Shown: positions 18,199 to 26,887 of the stretch, in pieces | Numbering within the stretch: the first letter of the stretch is position 1 | Layout: each line of letters opens with the position of its first letter | Assembly: GCA_910583895.1 (NCBI GenBank) | Contig: CAJTYJ010000028.1 | Coordinates: 1-45,721 of the forward strand | Direction of reading: 5' to 3' | Origin: an uncultured Lachnospiraceae bacterium | GTDB lineage: Bacteria > Bacillota > Clostridia > Lachnospirales > Lachnospiraceae | Length of the DNA: 45,721 bases | Translations under genes and position numbers: made by a program | Notes under the pieces: generated by a model | What the model was told of the DNA's origin: nothing | The model's input: the letters and a program-made list of their open reading frames with translations, nothing else | Databases searched by the model: none

Positions 18199-18558
18199 TT
18201 ACTCCTGATGGCGGTCAATCAGCATTTTCAGCTCCTGCACCTCTCCTGCCGACAGCTTCCTGCCCCCGAGAAAAGCCGTCAAAAACTTCGGGAGAGACCC
18301 TCCGAAAGTCCGCTCCACAAACGCGTCCGACTCCTTTGCCTGCACCTCTTCTTTTGTGATCAGACAAGATACCACTGCTTTTTCATTTTTGATCAGTCCC
18401 TTCTCACAGAGACGCTTGATCTGGGTATAGGTGGTGGACTTTTTCCATCCCAGCCTGCTCTGGCAGAGCCGGGCCAGTTCTCCCGATCCCACCGGCGCAT
18501 GCTCCCACAAAATCATCATAAAACGATAGTCACTGTCACACAGCCTGCGTTCTTCCAT
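18199..18558 (-). CDS. BlaI/MecI/CopY-family transcriptional repressor
   Basis: 119 residues. Penicillinase-repressor family: an N-terminal winged helix (MILWEHAPVGSGELARLC, then YTQIKRLCEKGLI as recognition region) and a C-terminal dimerisation part. In BlaI systems the M56 partner cleaves or inactivates the repressor on sensing a cell-wall signal. It has an excellent ribosome site AGGAGG and lies 62 bp behind the M56 gene, opposite to the usual repressor-first order. Two candidate operators lie in front of the M56 gene. Confidence 0.9.
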   Translation of the reverse strand: MEERRLCDSDYRFMMILWEHAPVGSGELARLCQSRLGWKKSTTYTQIKRLCEKGLIKNEKAVVSCLITKEEVQAKESDAFVERTFGGSLPKFLTAFLGGRKLSAGEVQELKMLIDRHQE

Positions 18559-18620
18559 CTGCTTCCTCCTGTCTTTCTCTCAAAGCAACCATATGATTCC
18601 AAAAAATTCTGGTTCTCTTC

Positions 18621-20162
18621 CTATGTATCCCTCTCCTTCTCCGCTGCAGATCCCATGCTATGTACCTCTGGATCTGTTCCTACCTGCTCCAACAGATCCA
18701 GAAGCTTTTGAACCATCTGCGGGGAAGCCCCATATGCCTTGATGTCCTCTGTGCCAAAGCATTCGGCGGCACCTGCAGGATCCAGGGACCCTTCCATTTT
18801 TGCCCAGGCCCCGCCTGCAGGGGCGGTCAGCGTCCACCTCACCACGCCCAGATTGTCCGTGAGCGCCAGCATCAGAGCCGCTACCTTTTCCATGTCTTCT
18901 TTTTTGGGAATGCTCGTCTGTCCCTCTTCCATCACAAACTGAAACTCATAAGGTTCCTGCGCCGTCTGCAGTGCAAACAAAAAACGGGTCTCGGGCACCG
19001 AAGAATCCGGAAGTGCTTCATAGATTATGTTCAGCAGATTTCCTTCTGAGGAGACATCTCCAATATAGGGGTTTTTTGCCTCGTAAAGTCTCTCGGCGAT
19101 GGTTTTTGGCACTTTTACCTCTCCGGGATCGGTCCCGAGGAAAATCCAGGCCCCGGCAAGGACCATCATGGCCGCCATGCCTGCCCATACCGCCGGTTTT
19201 CGAAAGCCCAGCGCGTGCCGGATCCGGTGCTTTACGTCCTGTTGGCCAAAGCCCGGCACCTGTTCCGGATGATTCCATTCCTCTGCTGCCAGCGCCAGAA
19301 GCGTCCGGCTGTAAGCCTTTTCACCGCCTGTTCCCAGCCGCTCCAGCACCTTCTCATCACAGCTCATCTCCATATCCTTGCACATGCAGACCCAGGCCGC
19401 CCACACCAGGGGATGAAACCAGTACACGGCCAAAAGCAGAAAAGCCAAGTATTTTACCATATGATCTCCCCGGCGGATATGATACCGCTCATGCAAAAGC
19501 ACCATCCTGCGCAGTTCTCCCGTAAGACCGGCCGGCAGATAGATCCGGGGACAAAAAATACCCATAACAAAAGGAGTGGCCAGACCTTCACACTCATAGA
19601 TCTCTGCCGGACGGTCCCTCCAGGTACTTTGTCCTTCCTCCCGCCACCGGACCGTTCCCCTCCGGACCGCCATACGGACTCTGCCCTTAAGCCTCCATAA
19701 GCTGACTGCAAAATACAGCAGAAAAACCGCTGTGCCAAAAAGCCACAGCATCTTCCATATTTCAGGAATGGTCCCGGATGACACCGCCTTCTGCTCCAAA
19801 AGCTCCCCATTTCCCCCGGAAACAAAACCGACTTCCCGGTCAGCCTCTTTGAAAGATACCTCCTCCGGCTCTGATCGCTCCTTTCTCTGCTTTGGAACCC
19901 CGGATACATCCGCCGCCTGTTCCCAGGAGAAAGACACTTCTTTTTCCATCCATTCCGGGCAGAGGTTAAACAGACTGCATTCTGTACCCACTGACACCGG
20001 ACAGACCAGCCGAAAAGCCACCAGAAGCCACAGTCCATACGCATAGCTTCTCGGCATCCTGGATAAGAACAGGCGCAAAAACAATACCGCCAGAATGCAA
20101 ACCCCCGCTGTAAGGCTCATTCTCAGAACCTGCTGAAAAACCACATCCAGAATCTGCTGCAT
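18621..20162 (-). CDS. M56 (BlaR1-like) sensor metallopeptidase with DUF4825-like tail
   Basis: 513 residues from ATG 20162, chosen for its AAGGAGG ribosome site; an in-frame ATG at 20210 has none. Integral membrane protein: hydrophobic helices at about 12-36, 42-56, 134-155 and 240-260, with the zinc motif HExxH as HERYH (224-228). After the last membrane helix the extracellular C-terminus is not a penicillin-binding domain but resembles DUF4825 (LYEAKNPYIGDVS). It probably senses an envelope signal and inactivates the BlaI protein encoded downstream. What it senses is unknown; beta-lactam sensing is not supported because the PBP-like domain is missing. Confidence 0.87.
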   Translation of the reverse strand: MQQILDVVFQQVLRMSLTAGVCILAVLFLRLFLSRMPRSYAYGLWLLVAFRLVCPVSVGTECSLFNLCPEWMEKEVSFSWEQAADVSGVPKQRKERSEPEEVSFKEADREVGFVSGGNGELLEQKAVSSGTIPEIWKMLWLFGTAVFLLYFAVSLWRLKGRVRMAVRRGTVRWREEGQSTWRDRPAEIYECEGLATPFVMGIFCPRIYLPAGLTGELRRMVLLHERYHIRRGDHMVKYLAFLLLAVYWFHPLVWAAWVCMCKDMEMSCDEKVLERLGTGGEKAYSRTLLALAAEEWNHPEQVPGFGQQDVKHRIRHALGFRKPAVWAGMAAMMVLAGAWIFLGTDPGEVKVPKTIAERLYEAKNPYIGDVSSEGNLLNIIYEALPDSSVPETRFLFALQTAQEPYEFQFVMEEGQTSIPKKEDMEKVAALMLALTDNLGVVRWTLTAPAGGAWAKMEGSLDPAGAAECFGTEDIKAYGASPQMVQKLLDLLEQVGTDPEVHSMGSAAEKERDT

Positions 20163-20215
20163 ATCCCCGCCTCCTTTTCTAAGGTGCTGATTATGTTGTT
20201 TTATCCGCACAAAAA

Positions 20216-20262
20216 GTCGGTCATTGTAGACCTTTTATGGTTATAAGTCTACAACAACCGAC
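20216..20262 (-). promoter_or_regulatory. Paired BlaI-type operator half-sites
   Basis: GTCGGTCATTGTAGAC (20216-20231) and GTCTACAACAACCGAC (20247-20262) form a long inverted repeat with 16-base arms and only two mismatches, around a 15-bp spacer. Each arm holds one perfect BlaI-like half-site (TGTAGAC / GTCTACA). It lies 54-100 bp upstream of the M56 start, so it is a likely autoregulatory site. Confidence 0.6.
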
Positions 20263-20289
20263 CCATATTTGCAAGCGTTTTTTCACAGA

Positions 20290-21186
20290 CTACGGAACTG
20301 CTTCCTCTTCAAACCCAAAATATGCCACATTCTGGTCCACTACCGTCCGGATCCCCGGCACCCTGGCCTGATCCGTATACTGCCACATATCGCAGGCCCC
20401 TTCATACTCCGGGCCGGACCGCTCGGGATAGGTTTCTTCCAGATACTGGGCCACCCAGATCCGGTAACGGGCTTCCAGCGCCTCTGTATCCCAGCAAAGA
20501 CTGTCCTGAAGCTCTCCTTTGGCCCCGTAGAACATCCCCGTATAACCGGCCGCTTCGATCTCGTCCAGAAAGATCTGTGCCAGCGCCGTACGCTCCTTGC
20601 TGGTCATGCCATACTGCCGGCTGGTCTCCTCCTGAAAGCCCTCACAGTTGTATACAACCGGATAGGTGATGACGTAATCTTCCAAAAAACTGCATACCCA
20701 TTGGGCTTCCTCCCGGACTTCTTCCTCATTGACCGCTGTAGAAAAAAAGTAGGCCCCCACATAGATTCCGTTCTCTGATGCTTCCCGCAGATTATAGGCA
20801 GCACGGTCATCTTCCACCATCGCTCCGGACACCAAGCCCCGGCAGCCAATGCGGACCATGGCAAAATCAATCCCCGCCTCCGCCACCTGGGCCCAGTCGA
20901 TCTCCTCCTGGAACCGGGACACATCGATGCCAAGGGTCTCTTTTTCCACTTCCCGTACTTTAGGTTCCTCCAAGACGGACTCTTTCTCCTCCTCCAACAG
21001 TTCCCGGGAAACGTCTTCCTTGGAAGCTTCCTCTTCCCCTGCCAAAGAAAATGTCAGCCTTTTCTTTTCTTTCTCTTCTTTTACCTTTTGCAAAAGCACC
21101 AAAAGCAGGCAGGCTGCCAGAAAGATTCCGGCAAACATGCACTTCCTTCTGAATGCCCTGTTCTTTGCCGCCTCCTCTTTTGCCAT
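20290..21186 (-). CDS. Membrane-anchored GH25 (lysozyme-like) protein with altered active site
   Basis: 298 residues. One membrane helix near the start (about 17-33), a charged low-complexity linker (35-82, Glu/Lys-rich), then a GH25 muramidase domain from LGIDVSRFQ (Asp88) to the end. Usual family features are visible: FAMVRIGCRG, YVGAYFFS, MWQYT and VDQNV. In GH25 enzymes the second catalytic pair reads DxE (as in VVFDWE); here it reads YNCE, that is Asn180 in place of Asp, with Glu182 kept. Activity may be reduced or lost. It is 8 bp behind the PucR gene and therefore co-transcribed with it. Confidence 0.85.
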   Translation of the reverse strand: MAKEEAAKNRAFRRKCMFAGIFLAACLLLVLLQKVKEEKEKKRLTFSLAGEEEASKEDVSRELLEEEKESVLEEPKVREVEKETLGIDVSRFQEEIDWAQVAEAGIDFAMVRIGCRGLVSGAMVEDDRAAYNLREASENGIYVGAYFFSTAVNEEEVREEAQWVCSFLEDYVITYPVVYNCEGFQEETSRQYGMTSKERTALAQIFLDEIEAAGYTGMFYGAKGELQDSLCWDTEALEARYRIWVAQYLEETYPERSGPEYEGACDMWQYTDQARVPGIRTVVDQNVAYFGFEEEAVP

Positions 21187-21194
21187 AAAAGGAA

Positions 21195-22277
21195 CTACCT
21201 CTGTTTTTCTTCCAGGTACTTCATATAATCGGATACCATCATGGCAATCTTAAAGGTCATAGCCTCCTCAAACTGGCGGATATCCAGTCCAATGGTTTTC
21301 TGCAGCTTCTCCAGACGGTAGACCAGCGTATTCCGGTGTACAAAGAGCTGGCGGCTGGTTTCGGACAGATTCAGACTGTTCTCCATGAACTGATAGACCG
21401 TCGTCAGAATCTCATCATCCAGATTGGTCGGATCATAGTCACCGAATACTTCTTTTAAGAACATCTCACACAGCGGCGTTGGCAGCTGGTAGATCAGTCT
21501 TCCAATGCCCAGCTCCTCATAAGTGATCACCGTCTTCGAGGTATAGAAGATCTCCGCCACCTCCAAAGCCATCTTGGCCTCTTTGTAAGAACGGGACACC
21601 TCCTTCAGAGAATGAGCGATGGTACCGCAGGCAGCCCGGACCCTGCAAAGCGTCTCAGAACTGACCGTATCGGACAGCACGTGGGCCAGCTCATCCCGCT
21701 CTTTCACCCCTTCCCGCTCTTCCAAGCGGCGCACTACCACCACGCAGTTCTCTTCCATGGGGGTGATAAAATCTCCGGACCGGTTCGGCATGATGTTCTT
21801 TAAGATCATCTGCAGGTCATACGCATCACAGCCCAGCCCCTCCACGAGAAGAACCGCCCACCGGCACTCCGGACCCAGATGCATCTGCTTTGCATAAGTC
21901 GCAATATCCACCGGGAGAAGGTTATCCAAAAGCAGGTTGTGAATGAACTGATTCCGGTCCTCCCTGCTGTACCCCATCTCCAAAATCCGTTCCAGCTGAC
22001 ACACTGCCAGCTGTCCCATGGGATAAGCATCTTTGGACCCTCCGCTGACTGACAGGATGTATCCCATATCCTCTTCCCCCACTTTGAACAGATAACGGCT
22101 GCCCAGCGCCTGCATATCTGCCGGCGACTCGCAGAAAATCTCAAAGACCTCCTCCTCCGGCATGGAGTCTTCCTCCCCGGCCACACAGGTACGGTTCCTG
22201 TCATACAGTGCCATGGAAAGGCGCATAATATTTGAAAAATCCTCCAGACATTCCTGAAGCAGTCGATTCGATACCAT
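21195..22277 (-). CDS. PucR/CdaR-family transcriptional regulator
   Basis: 360 residues. The C-terminus carries the PucR helix-turn-helix (NLSETSRQLFVHRNTLVYRL, about 305-324, then LEKLQKTIGLDIR), preceded by a GGDEF-like fold region of the CdaR type (about 110-280) and an N-terminal sensor region. Such proteins activate or repress sugar-acid, purine or amino-acid genes. Ribosome site GAGGAGG. It has its own near-perfect promoter and lies between the MsmK gene and the GH25 gene. The target cannot be named; control of sugar uptake is one possibility from the neighbour. Confidence 0.85.
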   Translation of the reverse strand: MVSNRLLQECLEDFSNIMRLSMALYDRNRTCVAGEEDSMPEEEVFEIFCESPADMQALGSRYLFKVGEEDMGYILSVSGGSKDAYPMGQLAVCQLERILEMGYSREDRNQFIHNLLLDNLLPVDIATYAKQMHLGPECRWAVLLVEGLGCDAYDLQMILKNIMPNRSGDFITPMEENCVVVVRRLEEREGVKERDELAHVLSDTVSSETLCRVRAACGTIAHSLKEVSRSYKEAKMALEVAEIFYTSKTVITYEELGIGRLIYQLPTPLCEMFLKEVFGDYDPTNLDDEILTTVYQFMENSLNLSETSRQLFVHRNTLVYRLEKLQKTIGLDIRQFEEAMTFKIAMMVSDYMKYLEEKQR

Positions 22278-22313
22278 CGTAAAACCCTCCTCTTCCTTCT
22301 AACCTTTTTCTTG

Positions 22314-22342
22314 ATTATATCTGTAAAAAAAGCCGTTGTCAA
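22314..22342 (-). promoter_or_regulatory. Near-consensus sigma-A promoter of the PucR gene
   Basis: On the minus strand TTGACA (22337-22342), 17-bp spacer, TATAAT (22314-22319): both hexamers match consensus exactly. A hairpin GCCGTT(C)...AACGGC followed by seven Ts (22325-22352) overlaps the -35 and spacer, so transcripts reading in from upstream would end inside the promoter. Confidence 0.85.
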
Positions 22343-22381
22343 TGCGTGAACGGCTTGTACTCTCTTTCATATCCGGGCGTT

Positions 22382-22410
22382 TTAAAAAGGGCGCCGCAGA
22401 CGCAGCGCCC
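22382..22410 (-). terminator. Intrinsic terminator after msmK
   Basis: On the minus strand GGGCGC (22405-22410) and GCGCCC (22389-22394) form a stem around a 10-base loop, followed by TTTTT. It lies 16 bp behind the msmK stop. Confidence 0.85.
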
Positions 22411-22425
22411 TGGTATTTGTTTTCT

Positions 22426-23538
22426 TTAGTTTACGATAGTAAGCTCGCTGTCTTTGTCGAAGACATGGATCTTCTCCACATCCAGCGCAAATTTCACACT
22501 GTCGCCGGTTCTTGCAGCAGTCGTCGGGCTGACTCTTGCAGTAAAGTTCGCACCCTCCAGATCAAAATACAGATAAACTTCTGCACCCAGCAGCTCGTAC
22601 ACGTTGATCTTCGCCTCAATCACGCTGTCTGCGTATTTCTTCAGCATCTCATCAGAATCATACAGATCCTCCGGACGAATACCCATAACAACGGTCTTTC
22701 CTGCATATCCGCCATCGATCAGAGCTTTGGATTTCGCCTCCGAAAGAGTGATGGTGTAGGGACCAACTTTCAGGTTCACTTTGTTGCCGTTCACTTCGCA
22801 TTTTGCATCCACGAAGTTCATCTGCGGGGATCCGATGAAGCCTGCAACGAACAGGTTCGCCGGGGAGTTGTACAGATTCTGGGGAGAATCAATCTGCTGT
22901 ACCACGCCGTCTTTCATGACCACGATTCTGGTACCAAGCGTCATAGCCTCTGTCTGGTCATGGGTAACGTAGATGATGGTGGTGCCCAGTCTCTGATGCA
23001 GCTTGGAGATCTCAGTTCTCATCTGCACACGAAGCTTTGCATCCAGGTTGGACAGCGGCTCATCCATCAGGAACACCTTCGGGTTACGCACGATTGCACG
23101 TCCCATAGCCACACGCTGTCTCTGACCACCGGAGAGAGCCTTCGGCTTCCGGTCCAGCAGTTTCTCAAGATCAAGAATCTTTGCTGCCTCACGAACCATC
23201 CGGTCGATCTCATCCTTCGGGGTCTTGCGAAGCTTCAAAGCAAATGCCATATTATCATATACCGTCATGTGGGGATAAAGCGCATAATTCTGGAATACCA
23301 TCGCGATATCGCGGTCCTTGGGCTCTACGTCATTGACTCTGCGCCCGTCGATCAGAAGGTCACCAGAGCTGATGTCTTCCAAGCCGGCCACCATACGAAG
23401 CGTGGTGGATTTACCGCATCCGGACGGTCCTACGAAGATGATGAACTCTTTGTCCTCGATCTCCATGTTAAAATTTTTCACTGCTTCAAAACCATTCGGA
23501 TATTTTTTACAAATGTTTTTTAATGAAATGCTTGCCAT
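22426..23538 (-). CDS. msmK: Sugar ABC transporter ATP-binding protein (MsmK/UgpC type)
   Basis: 370 residues. The start at 23538 follows AAAGGAG; an earlier in-frame ATG (23568) has none. Walker A GPSGCGKST (37-45), signature LSGGQ (135-139) and Walker B VFLMDE (155-160) are intact. The C-terminal regulatory OB-fold region (about 240-370) with GIRPEDLYDSDE is typical of CUT1-family ATPases that serve many sugar permeases. No permease or binding protein is next to it, as is usual for the shared MsmK of Firmicutes. A weak promoter is proposed upstream. Confidence 0.94.
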   Translation of the reverse strand: MASISLKNICKKYPNGFEAVKNFNMEIEDKEFIIFVGPSGCGKSTTLRMVAGLEDISSGDLLIDGRRVNDVEPKDRDIAMVFQNYALYPHMTVYDNMAFALKLRKTPKDEIDRMVREAAKILDLEKLLDRKPKALSGGQRQRVAMGRAIVRNPKVFLMDEPLSNLDAKLRVQMRTEISKLHQRLGTTIIYVTHDQTEAMTLGTRIVVMKDGVVQQIDSPQNLYNSPANLFVAGFIGSPQMNFVDAKCEVNGNKVNLKVGPYTITLSEAKSKALIDGGYAGKTVVMGIRPEDLYDSDEMLKKYADSVIEAKINVYELLGAEVYLYFDLEGANFTARVSPTTAARTGDSVKFALDVEKIHVFDKDSELTIVN

Positions 23539-23848
23539 GTCGGGCTCCTTTCGAATCATCAAATTCACTGTTTATCTGCCTATGAGTATACCCCCTTTTC
23601 CTTCTTTTGACCATATGGGGTTCCCACAAACATTTCCCAAAACCTTTGTCTATTTGGACAACGAGTATACAGAGCCGTGACTATTTCACTAAAAAGCCTA
23701 TCTCTTTCTGGTAATTATGACGAAGCTGTACCAAATGGCCTCCCGACAGGCATCGTAAGGCAGGATAATATGGTTATTTTTCACATTTGTGCCAGTTCGC
23801 AGGGTACCTGTATGGGCAGGAATTGGCCGTGGTTTCAAAACTGCACCA
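23539..23848 (-). promoter_or_regulatory. 310-bp intergenic region upstream of msmK
   Basis: No gene seen. On the minus strand a possible promoter TGGTCA (23108+500, i.e. 23608-23613), 17-bp spacer, TATACT (23585-23590) lies about 45 bp before msmK. The octamer GTATACTC occurs twice (around 23584-23591 and 23663-23670). A small dyad TTGTC-N6-GACAA sits at 23646-23661 beside the upstream copy and could be a repressor site. No convincing terminator was found for the glycan operon that ends at 23849. Confidence 0.4.
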
Positions 23849-24895
23849 TCAGACAGTCAGCATCATTTTCACATAGTCCTCCGTCCGGTTCTCCATGATC
23901 CGCACCGCTTTTTCCAGCTCTTCCAGCGCAAATCGGTGGGTGATCAGATCCGCCGGAGAAATCTTTTTCTTTTCCAGCCGTTCGAAAACATAATGCCAGT
24001 CATCCAACGCATCATGGAAAAAAGACGAATTCCATGTGCCGCTTATCCTCAGCTGATTGCGCAGAATCTTCCAGTAAATCTCTTTTTCAAGCTCCATATC
24101 CGAGTGCGGATTTCCCACCAGGATCGTTTTCCCCTGAACAGCTGTATTCTGAATCGCCAGCGAGCAGGTCTCTTTTTTTCCCACGCATTCAAAAAACACA
24201 TCTGCGCCGCGGCCGGCGGTGCGCTCCAAAAGCCATGCCTTTGCATCCTGATGCCGGCAGTCACAAAAAGCATCTTCCGGAAACCCCAGCCTTTGAACCA
24301 TTTGTCTTTGCGTTTCTTTATTGCCGATGGTCAAAACCGCTGCTGTGCCGGCTTCTTTTAAAAACATCGCCAGAAGCAGACCGATGGTACCAAGACCGCA
24401 GACCGCCGCAGTCTCTTTGGGAGAAACCCGGGCGCGCCGCAGGGCATGAACCGCCACTGCCATCGGTTCTAGCATGGCGGCCTCCTCAAAGGTCACTTCA
24501 TCCGGCAGCGGGAGCAGATTCCAGACCGGAACCGACACATACGGTGCAAAACCGCCGTCTCTTCTGGATCCCAGGTAACTGTAATTTCTGCACATCTCAT
24601 ATTGTTTTTCCTGACAGGGCCTGCAGATCTTACAGGGAAGCAGCGGAAAAATGCCGACTCTGCGTCCCTGCCACTGCGGACTTATGCCCGGTCCCAGCGC
24701 TTCCACAACACCTGAAAACTCGTGTCCCGGAATCAGCGGATGGGTATGGGCCCCGGTCCGGCAGATCCGCGGAATATCCGATCCGCAGATGCCGGCTGCC
24801 TTCACCCCGACCAGCACTTCTTTGTCCCCTGGTACCGGCTTTTTGACCTCTTCCAGACGCAGATCCCCCGCCCCGTGCAAAACCCATGCTCTCAT
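23849..24895 (-). CDS. TarJ-like zinc-dependent polyol-phosphate dehydrogenase
   Basis: 348 residues. Medium-chain zinc dehydrogenase: catalytic zinc ligands Cys37 (GICGSD), His58/Glu59 (GHEF), structural zinc cysteines 88, 91, 94 and 102, and the Rossmann motif GLGTIGLL. In databases this group includes galactitol- and sorbitol-type dehydrogenases and TarJ, which reduces ribulose-5-phosphate to ribitol-5-phosphate. It overlaps the upstream cytidylyltransferase gene by 4 bp (ATGA), the TarI-TarJ arrangement, so a pentulose-phosphate reductase for CDP-pentitol supply is the best inference. Other ketose-phosphate substrates are possible. Confidence 0.8.
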   Translation of the reverse strand: MRAWVLHGAGDLRLEEVKKPVPGDKEVLVGVKAAGICGSDIPRICRTGAHTHPLIPGHEFSGVVEALGPGISPQWQGRRVGIFPLLPCKICRPCQEKQYEMCRNYSYLGSRRDGGFAPYVSVPVWNLLPLPDEVTFEEAAMLEPMAVAVHALRRARVSPKETAAVCGLGTIGLLLAMFLKEAGTAAVLTIGNKETQRQMVQRLGFPEDAFCDCRHQDAKAWLLERTAGRGADVFFECVGKKETCSLAIQNTAVQGKTILVGNPHSDMELEKEIYWKILRNQLRISGTWNSSFFHDALDDWHYVFERLEKKKISPADLITHRFALEELEKAVRIMENRTEDYVKMMLTV

Positions 24896-25623
24896 GGCAC
24901 TCTCCCTTCCTGCTTCTTTGTCTGCAGCCTTTTCTCGACTATTTTCCGGAATCGTTCCAGATCTGCTTTCGTTGTAAGCTTAAAATTTTCTTCTTCTCCC
25001 GGAATCATAACCACATCCATGTGGTAAAGAACAGCCGGTTCCGCAGAACCATTGATCTGCCGGATCCGGTCCGGCAAAAGCCTGCGGTTTGCCTCATAAT
25101 ACCTGCCAAGCTGAAATACCTCCGGAGCCTGACCTGCATAAACCGTACTCCGGTCTAATAAGGCTGCAATGCTTTTCCCACCGTCCAGGCTGGTATAGAC
25201 CGTATCTTTCATGGGCAATGCCGGCATCAGACCCTCATGCCCCATGACTCCCAAAAGGCAGTCCGTGACCTGCTTTTCTGACAAAAGGGGCCGCGCCGCA
25301 TCGTGGACAAACACATAATCCATATCATCCGCATAGTTTTGAATGTCCCGAAGTCCATGGAAGATCGAAAGCTGCCGGTTTTCACCCGGGTCCGAAAACC
25401 CGCGAAATTTTTCCCCGCCGTCCGCCTCCCTGAGCCATTGCCGAATGTTCTTTCGCCAAAACACATCCGCCACAATCTGGATTCCATCGATCATCGCGTG
25501 GGCAGACAACGTCTCTATACAATAAGAAATCACCGGCTTCTTGCCCACCTCTATGTACTGCTTTGGAAGATCCGCTCCCAGACGCTGCCCGGTACCGCCG
25601 GATAAAATCAGTGCAATATTCAT
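24892..25623 (-). CDS. TarI/IspD-like cytidylyltransferase
   Basis: 243 residues. IspD/TarI fold: the nucleotide-binding loop SGGTGQRLGADLPKQY (8-23), the VHDAARPL motif (106-113) and PMKDTVYTS. IspD makes CDP-methylerythritol and TarI makes CDP-ribitol, and the two families share these motifs. Coupling to the dehydrogenase gene and placement in a glycan locus favour TarI, giving a CDP-pentitol for polymer or side-chain synthesis. Ribosome site AAAGGATTGG. A housekeeping ispD role is less likely here but not excluded. Confidence 0.82.
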   Translation of the reverse strand: MNIALILSGGTGQRLGADLPKQYIEVGKKPVISYCIETLSAHAMIDGIQIVADVFWRKNIRQWLREADGGEKFRGFSDPGENRQLSIFHGLRDIQNYADDMDYVFVHDAARPLLSEKQVTDCLLGVMGHEGLMPALPMKDTVYTSLDGGKSIAALLDRSTVYAGQAPEVFQLGRYYEANRRLLPDRIRQINGSAEPAVLYHMDVVMIPGEEENFKLTTKADLERFRKIVEKRLQTKKQEGRVP

Positions 25624-25755
25624 CGTGATTTACCAATCCTTTTCTTTACCCACCGTATACAAATATCCAAAACCAGATCGTATTTTACTGCTGTTTTCGT
25701 TTTCTTTCATGTTATAGAAAAACCGGATACACGCATGAGAATACTTCTTACAAAA

Positions 25756-26841
25756 TCATTTCAGAAAGTTCTTATCCGCATATACCACTTTGCAGCCTTT
25801 CTTCCGGGCAAAATAAAAGGTCATCAGCCGTTCCGAAAGAAAGCCTGGATAACGGTTCTGATATGCATCCTTTTTCTGTCCCCCATGTGCGGCGGCCGCG
25901 TCCAAGATGGGAAACAGCCAGGTGCAGAACTGGTCCAGGATTTCCCTTCTCATAATAAACATATTACAGGGAGAATACAGATTTCCTTCAAAAAATGTCT
26001 GCGCCGCTTCCCCCAGTTTTCGGTCCTTGTTTTTCAGAAAGTCAAGCATAAAATTCCAGTCGGCAGGGTCATGACGCATTTTATAATTTTCTGCAATGCT
26101 CGGACCCACATAAAGCGGCACCGGCAGGATCACATCTGCTCCATGGTCCTGCATGGCTGCTGTCCACTGTTTTGGCAGCATAAAATGTCTCCGGTAATGA
26201 ACCATCCCCACCATTTCTTCCCTGGCATGCTTCCAGATCCAGTACAGGGCCGTCAGTTCGCAGTACTGCCCGTTTTTTCCGGAGATGTTATCTCCCCTGT
26301 CGTCTGTGAGAATCCCCGGATACAGACGCTCATCCGTCAGCGCTGCCCCGGCCTGGATCTCTTTTTCATAAACAGCCGGCTTGTATTCGCAGCCTAAGGG
26401 CTGGTCAAACACAGAACGCACCACATAGACTGCGGACGTCTTCTTCTCTGGAACCGCCGTCTGCCCCTTATGAATCCCCGGTTCATCGATTTTCCAAAAA
26501 CGCTGTCCGATCTCTGCATAATATTTTCTGATGTAGGCATTCCGAAGCATTCGATCTTCCTTTTGTGTCACCGGATAGATCCTGGTAAACCCCATCTGCT
26601 GCAGTCTCCAAAGCAGCTTCTCATGATGAATCCCCTTGGTTCCGATCAGTACCGGATAAGTCAGGTTCAGTTTATCCGCTTTGTTCATGTTCAAAACAGG
26701 TATCATTCCGATCTTCTGTGGGTTTTGCTCTTCATTATCATATAAAAATGCTTCTGTTCTGACATTGGGGTATAAACAGCGGATATACTCCGCCAGCGTC
26801 TGCCCTCTTGAGTGTGCGCCGACGATATAGATGTTTTCCAT
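25756..26841 (-). CDS. DUF4422 glycosyltransferase with N-terminal GAG module
   Basis: 361 residues from ATG 26841; a TTG-initiated extension to 26880 is not needed. Residues 1-100 form a small Rossmann-like module (IYIVGAHSRGQTLAEYI, then YPVLIGTKG). From about 130 the protein matches DUF4422, a family found in capsule loci: NGQYCELTALYWIW, VGMVHYRRHF and ADVILPVPLYVG. DUF4422 proteins are thought to transfer sugars, but donor and acceptor are unknown. A paralogue with the same domain order lies at 33806-34909. A 132-bp gap without visible features separates it from the cytidylyltransferase gene. Confidence 0.8.
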   Translation of the reverse strand: MENIYIVGAHSRGQTLAEYIRCLYPNVRTEAFLYDNEEQNPQKIGMIPVLNMNKADKLNLTYPVLIGTKGIHHEKLLWRLQQMGFTRIYPVTQKEDRMLRNAYIRKYYAEIGQRFWKIDEPGIHKGQTAVPEKKTSAVYVVRSVFDQPLGCEYKPAVYEKEIQAGAALTDERLYPGILTDDRGDNISGKNGQYCELTALYWIWKHAREEMVGMVHYRRHFMLPKQWTAAMQDHGADVILPVPLYVGPSIAENYKMRHDPADWNFMLDFLKNKDRKLGEAAQTFFEGNLYSPCNMFIMRREILDQFCTWLFPILDAAAAHGGQKKDAYQNRYPGFLSERLMTFYFARKKGCKVVYADKNFLK

Positions 26842-26887
26842 AAGAACTGCCGCCCTTCTTTTTGTCTGATTCCGGGTCAAGCGCCGG

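Noticed and set aside
22336..23523. 395-codon open frame on the plus strand
   Set aside because: It lies antisense to the clearly real msmK gene, has no family resemblance and no suitable ribosome site.
24892..25623. Assignment as housekeeping ispD
   Set aside because: Motifs fit both IspD and TarI, but overlap with a polyol dehydrogenase gene in a glycan locus favours TarI; a genome-wide ispD search would decide.
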